This document shows, piece after piece, positions 31,749-45,539 of a stretch of DNA of 64,000 nt. The position numbers and the translations under genes were made by a program. Position 1 is the stretch's first letter; the number at the start of each line of letters is the position of its first letter. Under the pieces are notes generated by a model, which made no database searches, was not told the origin of the DNA, and was given only the letters and a program-made list of their open reading frames with translations. Origin of the DNA: Tillandsia leiboldiana (Eukaryota > Streptophyta > Magnoliopsida > Poales > Bromeliaceae); assembly GCA_029204045.2 (NCBI GenBank), contig CM055067.1, positions 29,772,838 through 29,836,837 of the forward strand, written 5' to 3'.

Positions 31749-34700
31749 TGTCACGCCCCGAGTTCAAAAACCAGTGTATAAATTTTTTTTTTTTTTTTTT
31801 AAATCAGAGTTGCAAATCAACCGGGGCAATGACAGACCGCCACATATATAGAAGAGTCCCAATCCCCTATGGAATTGAGCCTTTTCTATATATGCACGGC
31901 TAGCTTGGCAACAATCATCAGAGTACTAACTACGTACTACAAATAACAATAACAACAACAACAACAATGTTACAGATTTCTTTACAAATATATTACATCT
32001 GAATACCACCTGAATTAACTATTTCTAAATACACGGCTGTCCAAGGTCAATCTCTATCTCGGAATCTCACCAACACGTCCCGACATCCCAGCACCCGCTC
32101 GGCCTGAAAAACAGTCACCCGAGGGTGTGAGATACACCGGAGTGCATCCCAGTGGGCACGACGAGCCGAGAAATAGCAGATCGTACCTACTGGTATACAA
32201 TACTAGAGGATAGTAATAATCAGGGATTAGAATAATCAGATAGGCAATCATGAAGATCAACAGATATATAATCACAGTTAGGATATGTAATGATCATAGT
32301 TAAGAAAACAGATAGGCAGCATAGAGATCAACCGATATATCATCACGGAGGTTACATTTAGGATAAGCAGATACATAATCATGGAGATCACAGTTAGGAT
32401 ATGCAGATATATAATCATGGAACTGTATCTAATTAGAGGATAGCAAAAATCATGAGTTATGATAAAAGCAGACTGAACAGGCAACATATGCATCAACAAC
32501 TGAAATAACAAGTTACCCAATCAGAAGCCACCATATTGGTCATCAAGACCTCAGGGAAATTGTCCAACCTAGCACCAACCTAGCTGACATTCTCCCCTTG
32601 GGAGTCACGGGCCTTTCAACAGACCACTTTACCGGCAAAGAACAAAGCACACGAGGAGCGACCTCGGATATGTTCGTGAAGTAAAGCGGTGCGGGCGATC
32701 AATGCGAATGCTCAAGCTCACGGTCTACAGACCGGGTAATCGGCAAAAAGCCAGAACAATCCCCTCTGGGATGCAACAGTGATATCAACATCTCAACTCA
32801 ATGCAGAATCAACAACAAATCTCAACTCAATGCAATATCAACAACAGCAACTATGAAATATGAATCAATAATGTTGATAGACAGATATGACATTATCCAG
32901 AAATCACAATCTGGAGGCAACTTTATACCAATCAACAGACCAACCAATTATGCAGACTAAACACATGTTTTTTAAGAAAACATTTGAAAAGTCTAAACCT
33001 CGAAGAGCGTTGCCCTCGTCCTATCAAACAAGAACAGACTCAGGCGACCCTACGAAGCTCGGTAGGTTTTAGGTCCAAACCTCGCAGAGCGTTGCCTTTG
33101 TCCTATCAAACAAGAACAGACTCCGGCGACCCTACGAAGTTCGGTAAAAACATCTATTTAATAAAATCATGTATTTAGCAGCATAATCGGTGAACAACAA
33201 CCAATCACGAATGCAAATGCGGAATATAATCAATAATCTCATAGATCAGGATATAACACCAGCCAATCACGAAAGCAATGCGGAATATAATCAACAGCCA
33301 TTATGAAATAGAACCAGGTTTAGCAACTACAGACCAAATCATACTGTCCAAACACATGCAGTTTTAAGGAAAAACATTAAAACCAGTTTTGGGTTCAAAC
33401 CTCGCAGAGCAGTACCTTTGTCCTATCAAACAAGAATAGACGCAGGCGACCCTGCGAAGCTTGGGTAAAAATTATTGTTTGAGTAAAGTACATGTGTTTA
33501 GCAGTACAGGCTTTGAAATCAAGATCATCAGAATGTCCAATCAGGCATGGCAACTAATAGTAATATGTCTCAATCAAAAGCAGACAGGCTCAAATATAAC
33601 CTAGATTAATCAAAAACAGGAGTCCAACCAATACCGTACACAGAGGGCCGAAAAGATCTCGGATCGAAGATAAACCCACCTGACAAATCGCAGGCGACAA
33701 GACTGAATCGAATGTACGCTCAGAACCTAGATGCAAATCGAGCCAACCTGGATCAAACATAATAATCAACCTCGAATTCACTAATCACAACTTAAACCCC
33801 AGATCCATTTTAAAACCTCTAATTATTTAACTAATAGTGTCATTTGAGCACTGTTTTCGCTCGTTCTATCAACTGGAAGCTCATTTTTACGAACCGTCAC
33901 TTCCAGCGGTTGACATTTAACTTGCTGAACACCGTGCTCACCAATTTGCGGCAGCACGGAACCCGAGGCAAACTTCGGGCCAAGAAATACTCTCTAACAT
34001 AGCCTAAATGCAATTTTTGTTCTTTGGGACTTCAAAACCTAAATCTGACGCAAGCATCGCGTCCAATGACCCCAAATTAGCCAGGAATACACTGTCGCGG
34101 CTTTACTAACAGCCAGGAACATGATTTTGTTCAAATATTACGTTTTAAGGTTGTTTACACTACAACTTTTAATCCCAACATCAAACATGAAAACTTTATA
34201 TATCAAAGTTGATCTAAATCATGCTAGGACCACAGTGCTCACCCTGGTTGGAACCCAGGTGTGCTGGTTCAAGCAGAACCAAAGCCAAGTTTCATATAAG
34301 GTTCACATTGCTCCAAACTTTATTTCACACAGATCAACTTTGATCTGAAGTGAGCATCAAGCTCAAGGAAACATTTGGAACAACTTTCATATTTACAGTG
34401 AAGTCAAATTCTAAAGTTTTCTTCATTGTGGAATTTTATCAAACATATGGCATGCATAATTTATAACATGAAACATAAGCTAAACCTCACATTGTATCTC
34501 TGCAATTACTGGACCAGAAGCTATCTAACTTACACATAAATGATCTACTAAGTTCACTGATCTTTTCCCTTCAACCTGAAGCAAGCCAAATGCAGAGTTG
34601 GCTGCGGTTTGAGAGGAAGAAGATGAGCCTATTGCATGGAAAATCGTGACCACTCATCCAGAAGCTCTGGGACCAATCTACTTGCACAAAAACTCTCCAA

Positions 34701-36452
34701 AGCTCGAAGAAAACATACCTGGACCCGTGCAAGTAACGGGAGTGCGGCGGCGGCGCGGGGAGCAAAGCTCCATTTTGGAGCTTAAGCTCGTTAATGGCGG
34801 ATTTTTACAGAAGCCATAAGAAGTCTTCCAACTTATATGGAAGCTTCCTTAAGTCCATACAAAGCTTCCCGACACCTCCTCCCCGGCCGGAGATGGCCGG
34901 AACGCCGGCGGCCGCAAATCTTCCATTCTCGGGTTCATCCATGGCCGACCCTCATTCGGGCTGCATGGGAACCATGCAAAGGCATGGTTGGGATCCTCTT
35001 GGTCCCATCAACACTTCTAGGTAGGTGGACGGCGTCGGGGAAGCCCGCCGGCGCCGGAGCATGAAGCTCGGTCAACATGTAATAACTCCAAAAGCTAGGG
35101 CATCAATTATCTCCAAATTTACTCCACCAAAATTTCTCAAAACTTTGCAGAATTTATCTATGGTTCCTACAGTCCTTGCATACCAATTTTAACCCGTTTT
35201 GGTCCATTGGTTGAAGAGAACGACCGCGGCGGAGCTTACTTACATTTCCAGCAAAAGCTTGCTCCCGCCGGCCATGCAACGTGCATAGGGCCTTGGGGCT
35301 TGGTAGGGAGAATGATAGAGACCTATATTAACTACTTCTAGAGGTCTCGGGCTCAAACAAACCGAGGTTAAGATGATCTTACCTTGGCCGGAGTCGATGA
35401 AGAGAGGATGAAGCCGGTTTCTCTCCTCCTCCTCTGCGCGGCCACGGCCACTACCAAGGTGCTCCTCCAGTCACGAGGGAACACCCCAGGCACTCAGAAA
35501 CTCCTTTGGTTAAAGTTGGTTCCAACCTCTTCACTCTCTCCCTCTCTCTCGGATTGCACTCAATGGGGTTTGTGTCCACAACAACCCAGCACTCGGGACT
35601 TGTTCAGAGGAGTTCAAAGATTCTTGTGATGCTTCGAAATCCAACCTAGACCCCTCGTACTCATCCCCAAGGATACCAAAAGCCATATACATTTAATACT
35701 AGATTCCTTTTGCAAAATAACCCAAACCCATTTCATATTCAACCTCAACTTCCGAGATCTTCACAGGAGGTGCAAAAATGCATCTAGAACCCTAATGAAT
35801 CAAGCTGATTAACTTTGGTACGCAATACATTTAGGTTTCTTTAGAAAATATTGCTTTTTCGATGCTTTTTACGCAATTCGAGAAAATCCGCTCAACGATT
35901 TGCGAAATGGACTTCGGCACGACGTCCGGCTCGTCGAGACCTGTCAAGTAGCGTATTTGTTTGGTTCGTTTGATGCTCGAATAAAAAGCTGTTTCATTAA
36001 GTTCGACAGTTTACAGTGCGTTGCACGCACTTCGATGCACCCGGGTCGCCAAACGCGAAAACCGTCAGTGCCATTGCGCTTAGAACGTCGAAAATAGTTA
36101 GGTTTGACTACTCATGTCGCTATATTGGGATTTTAAACAGTAATTCGGCTAATGATCAATCGAGAGGGGTCAAAATTCGAGAGTTATTATTCACTTTAAG
36201 TCGCGGGGCCCGCTTTTTGATTTCTGATTTCTGGAAGATCCGACCGTCGGATCGAAAACATATGACTATGAAACTTTTATGTTTCGACGAGACGATCGCA
36301 ATGGTGATCTTGGATTTTCCAGATCAGACCCCGATCAAAAGTCGACATTTCTGGGCCACTATTGACCCACTAATTGCCCATTTTTGCTATTTAAATAATT
36401 CTGAAAATTATTTTAAACTTAAATTTGGATTTTAAAAATTATGGTTACTACA
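31749..36452 (-). repeat. Element C 3' LTR (left)
   Basis: 4,704 bp. It contains a poly-T run (about 31783-31801), a flank GGTGTGAGAT...CAGTGGG near 32130 resembling the SL-a region of other families, and three copies of a module centred on CTATCAAACAAGAACAG (33021, 33103, 33423). CCGGCGGCCG-rich blocks lie near 34750-35060. A U3 block with a 17-bp palindrome (36237-36253) is shared with B. No gene; frames of 60-140 codons lack family motifs. Confidence 0.93.
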
Positions 36453-37062
36453 TCACCCACCACTTATAAGAAGTTTCGTCCCCGAAACTTATCTAAACCA
36501 CTATTAAGCCTTTAACGGGTTTGCAATTGACAATCAGTCACAAAGCGTCGTTAATTCTTAGGCTACTCATTTAGACCCAATCTGAATATTCCCCATTACA
36601 GGGCAGAGTATTTCTCAGTTCTTTTGAAAGTACGTTGTCGGCCGCCAACGTGCTTACCAAAAGAAAAGTGAAATACCATAGATCTGTCGCCAACAACTAG
36701 TTGGGGACACCACTAACATCTGAAGGTACATCACATACCTTCCAATTTCTTATTAAATCCGACATGTAAACCAAATCTTTAAATCCGATACCTACTGCAA
36801 GAACCGTGGTCAATCTTTGAACCACAAATACCAAATCCAATCCTAGCTCTCTGGCTCCACTGGAACACTGGGCTCACGGTCGAAACCTTCATCGCGGCTA
36901 ATCCGGCACTAGCAACAATTCCCAAACGCGGATCACGAAATACACTAAGTACCAAACTACTGTACGAAAACCCAGCGCTCTCTCGTAAACACAAGTCATC
37001 CTAGGGTTCGTTCCTAGCCAAACCTAGACATCGTATTCCTATTGCTCTGATACCATCTAATC
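36453..37062 (-). other. Element C interior (610 bp)
   Basis: On the minus strand it runs from the primer site (37044-37055) to the purine-rich 3' block beside 36453. One 71-codon frame (36779-36994) has no recognised domain. It therefore carries only the cis signals for reverse transcription and perhaps packaging. Confidence 0.85.
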
Positions 37063-40000
37063 TGTCACGCCCCGAGTTCAAAAACCAGTGTATAAATTTT
37101 TTTTTTTTTTTTTTAAATCAGAGTTGCAAATCAACCGGGGCAATGACAGACCGCCACATATATAGAAGAGTCCCAATCCCCTATGGAATTGAGTCTTTTC
37201 TATATATGCAAGGCTAGCTTGGCAACAATCATCAGAGTACTAACTACGTACTACAAATAACAATAACAACAACAACAACAATGTTACAGATTTCTTTACA
37301 AATATATTACATCTGAATACGACTTGAATTAACTATTTCTAAATACATGGCTGTCCAAGGTCAATCTCTATCTCGGAATCTCACCAACACGTCCCGACAT
37401 CCCAGCACCCGCTCGGCCTGAAAAACAGTCACCCGAGGGTGTGAGATACACCGGAATGCATCCCAGTGGGCACGACGAGCCGAGAAATAGCAGATCGTAC
37501 CTACTGGTATACAATACTAGAGGATAGTAATAATCAGGGGTTAGAATAATCAGACAGGCAATCATGAAGATCAACAGATATATAATCACAGTTAGGATAT
37601 GCAATGATCATAGTTAAGATAACAGATAGGCAGCATAGAGATCAACCGATATATCATTACGGAGGTTACATTTAGGATAAGCAGATACATAATCATGGAG
37701 ATCACAGTTAGGATATGCAGATATATAATCATGGAACTGTATCTAATTAGAGGATAGCAAAAATCATGAGTTATGATAAAAGCAGACTGAACTAGCAACA
37801 TATGCATCAACAACTGAAATAACAAGTTACCCAATCAGAAGCCACCATATTGGTCATCAAGACCTCAGGGAAATTGCCCAACCTAGCACCAACCTAGCTG
37901 ACATTCTCCCCTTGGGAGTCACGGGCCTTTCAACAGACCACTTTACCGGCAAAGAACAAAGCACACGAGGAGCGACCTCGGATATGTTCGTGAAGTACAG
38001 CGGTGCGGGCGATCAATGCGAATGCTCAAGCACACGGTCTACAGACCGGGTAATCGGCAAAAAGCCAGAACAATCCCCTCTGGGATGCAACAGTGATATC
38101 AACATCTCAACTCAATGCAGAATCAACAACAAATCTCAACTCAATGCAATATCAACAACAGCAACTATGAAATATGAATCAATAATGTTGATAGACAGAT
38201 ATGACATTATCCAGAAATCACAATCTGGAGGCAACTTTATACCAATCAACAGACCAACCAATTATGCAGACTAAACACATGTTTTTTAAGAAAACATTTG
38301 AAAAGTCCAAACCTCGAAGAGCGTTGCCCTCGTCCTATCAAACAAGAACAGACTCAGGCGACCCTACGAAGCTCGGTAGGTTTTAGGTCCAAACCTCGCA
38401 GAGCGTTGCCTTTGTCCTATCAAACAAGAACAGACTCCGGCGACCCTACGAAGTTCGGTAAAAACATCTATTTAATAAAATCATGTATTTAGCAGCATAA
38501 TCGGTGAACAACAACCAATCACGAATGCAAATGCGGAATATAATCAATAATCTCATAGATCAGGATATAACACCAGCCAATCACGAAAGCAATGCGGAAT
38601 ATAATCAACAGCCATTATGAAATAGAACCAGGTTTAGCAACTACAGACCAAATCATACTGTCTAAACACATGCAGTTTTAAGGAAAAACATTAAAACCAG
38701 TTTTGGGTTCAAACCTCGCAGAGCAGTACCTTTGTCCTATCAAACAAGAACAGACGCAGGCGACCCTGCGAAGCTTGGGTAAAAATTATTGTTTGAGTAA
38801 AGTACATGTGTTTAGCAGTACAGGCTTTGAAATCAAGATCATCAGAATGTCCAATCAGGCATGGCAACTAATAGTAATATATCTCAATCAAAGGCCGACA
38901 GGCTCAAATATAACCTAGATTAACCAAAAACAGGAGTCCAACCAATACCGTACACAGAGGGCCGAAAAGATCTCGGACCGAAGATAAACCCACCTGACAA
39001 ATCGCAGGCGACAAGACTGAATCGAATGTACGCTCAGAACCTAGATGCAAATCGAGCCAACCTGGATCAAACATAATAATCAACCTCGAATTCACTAATC
39101 ACAACTTAAACCCCAGATCCATTTTAAAACCTCTAATTATTTAACTAATAGTGTCATTTGAGCACTGTTTTCGCTCGTTCTATCAACTGGAAGCTCATTT
39201 TTACGAACCGTCACTTCCAGCGGTTGACATTTAACTTGCTGAACACCGTGCTCACCAATTTGCGGCAGCACGGAACCCGAGGCAAACTTCGGGCCAAGAA
39301 ATACTCTCTAACATAGCCTAAATGCAATTTTTGTTCTTTGAGACTTCAAAACCTAAATCTGACGCAAGCATCGCGTCCAATGACCCCAAATTAGCCAGGA
39401 ATACACTGTCGCGGCTTTACTAACAGCCCGGAACATGATTTTGTTCAAATATTACGTTTTAAGGTTGTTTACACTACAACTTTTAATCCCAACATCAAAC
39501 ATGAAAACTTTATATATCAAAGTTGATCTAAATCATGCTAGGACCACAGTGCTCACCCTGGTTGGAACCCAGGTGTGCTGGTTCAAGCAGAACCAAAGCC
39601 AAGTTTCATATAAGGTTTACATTGCTCCAAACTTTATTTCACACAGATCAACTTTGATCTGAAGTGAACATCAAGCTCAAGGAAACATTTGGAACAACTT
39701 TCATATTTACAGTGAAGTCAAATTCTAACGTTTTCTTCATTGTGGAATTTTATCAAACATATGGCATGCATAATTTATAACATGAAACATAAGCTAAACC
39801 TCACATTGGATCTCTGCAATTACTGGACCAGAAGCTATCTAACTTACACATAAATGATCTACTAAGTTCACTGATCTTTCCCCTTCAACCTGAAGCAAGC
39901 CAAATGCAGAGCTGGCTGCGGTTTGAGAGGAAGAAGATGAGCCTATTGCATGGAAAATCGTGACCACTCATCCAGAAGCTCTGGGACCAATCTACTTGCA

Positions 40001-41766
40001 CAAAAACTCTCCAAAGCTCGAAGGAAACATACCTGGACCCGTGCAAGTAACGGGAGTGCGGCGGCGGCGCGGGGAGCAAAGCTCCATTTTGGAGCTTAAG
40101 CTCGTTAATGGCGGATTTTTACAAAAGCCATAAGAAGTCTTCCAACTTATATGGAAGCTTCCTTAAGTCCATACAAAGCTTCCCGACACCTCCTCCCCGG
40201 CCGGAGATGCCCGGAACGCCGGCGGCCGCAAATCTTCCATTCTCGGGTTCATCCATGGCCGACCCTCATTCGGGCTGCATGGGAACCATGCAAAGGCATG
40301 GTTGGGATCCTCTTGGTCCCATCAACACTTCTAGGTAGGTGGACGGCGTCGGGGAAGCCCGCCGGCGCCGGAGCATGAAGCTCGGTCAACATGTAATAAC
40401 TCCAAAAGCTAGGGCATCAATTATCTCCAAATTTACTCCACCAAAATTTCTCAAAACTTTGCAGAATTTATCTATGGTTCCTACAGTCCTTGCATACCAA
40501 TTTTAACCCGTTTTGGTCCATTGGTTGAAGAGAACGACCGCGGCGGAGCTTACTTACATTTCCGGCAAAAGCTTACTCCCGCCGGCCATGCAACGTGCAT
40601 AGGGCCTTGGGGCTTGGTAGGGTGAATGATAGAGACCTATATTAACTACTTCTAGAGGTCTCGGGCTCAAACAAACCGAGGTTAAGATGATCTTACCTTG
40701 GCCGGAGTCGATGAAGAGAGGATGAAGCTGGTTTCTCTCCTCCTCCTCTGCGCGGCCACGACCACTACCAAGGTGCTCTTCCAGTCACGAGGGAACACCC
40801 CAGGCACTCAGAAACTCCTTTGGTTAAAGTTGGTTCCAACCTCTTCACTCTCTCCCTCTCTCTCGGATTGCACTCAATGGGGTTTGTGTCCACAACAACC
40901 CAGCACTCGGGACTTGTTCAGAGGAGTTCAAAGATTCTTGTGATGCTTCGAAATCCAACCTAGACCCCTCGTACTCATCCCCAAGGATACCAAAAGCCAT
41001 ATACATTTAATACTAGATTCCTTTTGCAAAATAACCCAAACCCATTTCACATTCAACCTCAACTTCCGAGATCTTCACAGGAGGTGCAAAAATGCATCTA
41101 GAACCCTAATGAATCAAGCTGATTAACTTTGGTACGCAATACATTTAGGTTTCTTTAGAAAATATTGCTTTTTCGATGCTTTTTACGCAATTCGAGAAAA
41201 TTCGCTCAGCGATTTGCGAAATGGACTTCGGCACGACGTCCGGCTCGTCGAGACCTGTCAAGTAGCGTATTTGTTTGGTTCGTTTGATGCTCGGATAAAA
41301 AGCTGTTTCATTAAGGTCGACAGTTTACAGTGCGTTGCACGCACTTCGATGCACCCGGGTCGCCAAACGCGAAAACCGTCAGTGCCATTGCGCTTAGAAC
41401 GTCGAAAATAGTTAGGTTTGACTACTCATGTCGCTATATTGGGATTTTAAACAGTAATTCGGCTAATGATCAATCGAGAGGGGTCAAAATTCGAGAGTTA
41501 TTATTCACTTTAAGTCGCGGGGCCCGCTTTTTGATTTTTGATTTCTGGAAGATCCGACCGTCGGATCGAAAACATATGACTATGAAACTTTTATGTTTCG
41601 ACGAGACGATCGCAATGGTGATCTTGGATTTTCCAGATCAGACCCCGATCAAAAGTCGACATTTCTGGGCCACTATTGACCCACTAATTGCTCATTTTTG
41701 CTATTTAAATAATTCTGAAAATTATTTTAAACTTAAATTTGGATTTTAAAAATTATGGTTACTACA
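37063..41766 (-). repeat. Element C 5' LTR (right)
   Basis: Second 4,704-bp LTR, offset 5,314 bp from the first, without net indels. The repeat module is at 38335, 38417 and 38737 and the U3 palindrome at 41551-41567. CCTCT follows at 41767. Confidence 0.95.
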
Positions 41767-41771
41767 CCTCT

Positions 41772-44700
41772 GTATATGCACGGCGTCGCGGCTAATACAA
41801 CATCCAACCATAGTAGTTTATTCAATCACAACAGTTCTCACATTTATACAGCTGAACTATTCTGTAGGCCGACCAATTTGAAAGGATAAATCCATAATTT
41901 TAAAAGCGGTGCCCACCCGGCACCTAGATTTCTAAAACAGTTCGTAAACCATAAATCCACAGAGTTTTTAAAACAGTGCCCACACGACACTCAAGTTTTG
42001 AAAACGGTTTTCGCAATTCTTTTTTCTTTTCTTTTTCTTTTTGAAAAACGGCCGAACAGAGATAAGAATTCAAACATCCACATATCCAAAGCGCAAAGTT
42101 CCGACATCCACACCGACCCCACGAGGGTATCGAGAACCACACAGTAGCCTACAGTATCAAATGAAATGCAAGGAAAGGTAAGGGAGATACAGACTAGGGC
42201 TCCCCACGGCCCGACTACTCCCGCCTCGGCCTCACCATCGTCTACCTCTCACCCCTGGAGGAACCTGTCACGGAGTTGGTAGTCAGCGACACAATGATAA
42301 TAATAATAAGCAGGAAAAATACCAAACCCAACTGTAAGACTACCCGGAGCAACCACTCTGCTCAAAGGGAAAGGTAACACGCGAACACCTGTGACACCTG
42401 TAATACCTGTAACCCCTGTAACACCTGTACACCTGACCTCGTCGGGCACCTACCCCGACGGATCGCACCGCTCACACCTTGGAGCACCTGACCTCGTCGG
42501 GCACCTACCCGGACGGATCGCACCGCTCACACCTTGGAGCACCTGACCTCGTCGGGCACCTACCCCGACGGATCGCACCGCTCACACCTTGAAGCCTCAA
42601 ACCCCACACCTACGGGGGCCCCCACTACGTCACCTCGTGGGTCTACACGGGTCAGAGACCGCTTTCCCGGAAAAGAGCACCCTTTGCGGTGGCCAGACCG
42701 CGGGTGCGCGTGTCGCAACCTCGAGCATAGTAACCAAGATACAGGGTAATATTGTAAATCATACAGACCGTCAGCATTAGTACCGATAACATGCAGTTAA
42801 TATCCTTCCAACAATACCAACTCTATGCTAAGTCTCAAAGAAAACCCACATCGAAGTCAGTCGAACAAGCCCCCCGAATGTAGGCTGATCCCGAACTCCC
42901 GCCAGACTAGACTGGTGCTGATTCGCTGGGCCCTGAACAGAAACTGTGATCAGAACAAGACTCACTCATACCCATCCCGGCAACACTACAATAATATGTC
43001 GCTGATACGGGGAACTTAGCCGAGACTAGGCTTAAACCGAAATTCCCGAAAATCCACTGACCCTCCAACGGTCAAACAAAAATATCCAAATATCGTCCAA
43101 CTACACCTGCTATCCTTAAACATCATAATTTTGATGTTCGGGCCGACAGGGACCAAAACATAATTTCCTCTATCGAAATATTGCAATAAATACCCCTTTT
43201 TAACCGCTGTTTTCACTCGTTCTTCCAAACCAGGAAGCCAAGGACAGCGCCGTAAATTTCGGCGCGTCCGAAACGACGAGACGAAGCTCGTGCTCACGGG
43301 CTTGGGCCAGCACGAGGCCCAAGAACAAAGTTGGCCCATGAACACTAAAGTCCAAAATTACTACTATGCCATATCTAATAAACTACACATGCAACAGTGG
43401 AAATCAAGAGGGTACCATGCTTAGTAGGGTCAGAGAAGTGCAGGGCTCACCTCATGTGCGTCGGAGACCGGCCGGAGAGATGGCCGGAGCAAGGTGGTGG
43501 CAACCACCAAACAAGAGCAAAACTCGGATTGGCCAACTCCTAATCAGACCAGGCTCAAACCTGAGGCAACATCAATCATTAGGTCTCGAACCCTTCCAGA
43601 AGATGTTTGGTCACGGCCAGGCTTGGCGCCGGCGGCCGGAGGCGGTAGATGACCGGACAAACCTAAGCTCGAACACCTTGAGTGCAAAATTAGAGAGCTC
43701 GGTTTACAAGGACTCCGGGGTTCGAACAACTTGATGGAGACCTTTAATTACTGCTTAGGTCCTACCTGTACGGGTGGCCGGAGCCCAGATCGCCGGAGTT
43801 GGCCGGAGATGAAGATCGAAGCCGAACTCGGGTGCAATCCTAGAGATCGGAAACCCGACGTTAAAAATGCCATGCAAGGCCACCATCGACCTTAAAAGGA
43901 TGAAATAGACCTACCTGCACTGTTGGCCGGGGTCTGGAGGCGACGGCGAGGCACGGCGGCGGAGCTCGGTGGAGCTCCAATGGTCGTTAATGGCGGATTC
44001 CGGCCGGGTGGCTCCGGGCCGGTGCAACTTGGACCAGAAGCTCTGTCCCGACGCCACGGAGCTTGGTGCAGTGGTGGCCGGCGTCGGGAGGCCACGGCGG
44101 CGCCGGACGGCGGCGATCGGCCTAAGTAGAGGAAAGCCGGTTTCTAGGACTGGCCCGTGCGGCCCCGACCTTTGTCCGATCGCCCTCCAACTTCGTGGAG
44201 GAGCTGCAGTCGTCGAGATGAGTCGATCCAACGGGTCTGATCTTGAGCTTGACAGCCGGATGGCGGCGGCGTTAGTGATCGGCCGGAATAGTGATTTCCG
44301 GCGACAGGTTGCTCCCGCCGGCAACCTAGTGCACGGCGGCGGCTCGGACTACACAGGGAGGATGCACTTGATGTCAGAAACACCATACAAAGGTCCAAAG
44401 CCCATTTAAGAGAAATCCTTTCCATAAGCTCACCTCGCCGAAAACTTCAAGGAAGAAGGTGATGGTCCGCGGTGGTGCACGGCGGCGGCGGGCGTCGGCT
44501 TAACCTTGGCTCGGTCGCGGCCACACAAAGGACTACCCAGAGGAGGTTTGGCACAAGCAGTGCTCTGCCCGATGCTCCCAACACCCACCAACCCGAGAAG
44601 AATAATATCTTCTTGTTTCTTCTTCTCCTCCGGCGACGGGACGGCGGCGGCCGGTACGCTACCTCCGAGGAGTGCGGCAGAGGGGGTGGAGTCGTTGGAG

Positions 44701-45534
44701 CTGGCGGCTGGGCTGAGAGCTACGGGGTTTGGGTTTAAAAGAAACCCTAGCCCGAATAGGTTCTAAAATAGTGCATTGTTGCACAATTGCAATTTAGTCC
44801 CTCCAACACTACTATTTTGAGCCCAGTCCTTCACAGCACACTAGTCTCGTACTTAGGTCCCTCACCAGGGAGCGGCACGCAAAACGGAGCATAAAATATA
44901 GGGCGCATTGCGCAAAATGTCGGATTTTCACTGTATTTCACGCTTTTCGAGGCATTTGTGTCGTCAAGTTGAAAAATGGACTTCGCCACGACGTCCGGCT
45001 CGGCGAAACCTATCAGGTAGCGATTTTTGTTTTTCGACGACATGCCCGGATAAATTCTCGGTCCACAATTACTGTACAATTATACAGTATGGCACGCTTC
45101 TCGAGACACTAGGATCGTCAAACGAAAATTCCGTCAGCGCCATTGCGCTCAGAACGTCAAAATTAGCTAGAATCGTCTACTCATACTGCTAGGTTTGGAT
45201 TTTGGACAGTGAAATGGCCAACGACCGTTCGAGAGGGGACCGAAATCAGGGGTTACTATTCATTTTACTATTCACTTAAGTCGTGGGTCCCACTAGTTTT
45301 CTTGCTGATTTCCGGACGATCCGACCGTCGGATCAGCAAACGGTCTATACCATTTCCACTCGATTCGAAGAGACAGTCGCACTGGTCACCTCAGATTTCC
45401 GAGATCAGACTCGGATCGGAAAGGCGGAAGTTGCGCTTCGGGAAATTGTGCAATTCGCGCACCGGTATGCAAATCACTAAGGTTTAGATCTGCTTCCTCA
45501 CCCGCAAACACACTTGAATTTCTCGAGTGCTACA
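41772..45534 (-). repeat. Element B 5' LTR, main segment
   Basis: Continues the LTR interrupted at 31748. It has three copies of the 55-bp unit from about 42430 (two in the left LTR), the 16-bp motif at 44876-44891 and the palindrome at 45318-45334. It ends GTGCTACA, followed by ATTGG. Confidence 0.95.
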
Positions 45535-45539
45535 ATTGG

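Larger units (their letters stand above)
31749..41766 (-). mobile_element. Element C: giant-LTR, minimal-interior gypsy derivative
   Basis: Complete 10,018-bp element with two 4,704-bp LTRs (31749-36452 and 37063-41766), an interior of only 610 bp and CCTCT duplications. The element-strand LTR reads TGTAGTAACC...GGGGCGTGACA. The primer site TGGTATCAGAGC is at 37044-37055, 7 nt from the 5' LTR. The other end has the chromovirus-type block with GGGGACGAAAC and a purine-rich stretch. The interior has no gag or pol. The LTRs are equal in length and differ by scattered substitutions, about one percent by eye. It must have used enzymes from another element. Confidence 0.95.
25411..45534 (-). mobile_element. 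Element B: Ty3/gypsy element with degenerate pol, hosting element C
   Basis: Minus-oriented element with left (3') LTR 25411-29271, interior 29272-31595 and right (5') LTR 31596-31748 joined to 41772-45534, flanked by ATTGG duplications. The element-strand LTR reads TGTAGCACTCGAG...GGGGCGTGACA. The primer site TGGTATCAGAGA (31576-31587) matches initiator tRNA-Met with an 8-nt spacer. The interior has only shreds of RT and integrase, so B is not autonomous. The right LTR is 55 bp longer than the left because a 55-bp tandem unit has three copies instead of two. Confidence 0.95.

Noticed and set aside
36016..36435. 139-codon ORF conserved in both C LTRs (also 41330-41749)
   Set aside because: Conservation between the two LTRs is trivial, since they were identical at insertion. 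It lies in the U3 block and antisense to the element, with no known domain.
36779..36994. Possible short gene in the C interior sharing RESAG(F/L)S with a frame at 30887-31144 in B
   Set aside because: The match is five to seven residues in weak frames and the positions relative to the primer site differ; chance is adequate.
31749..41766. The 4.7-kb duplication at 31749/37063 as an assembly artefact
   Set aside because: Scattered substitutions distinguish the copies, and primer site, purine block and exact target duplications show a real element.
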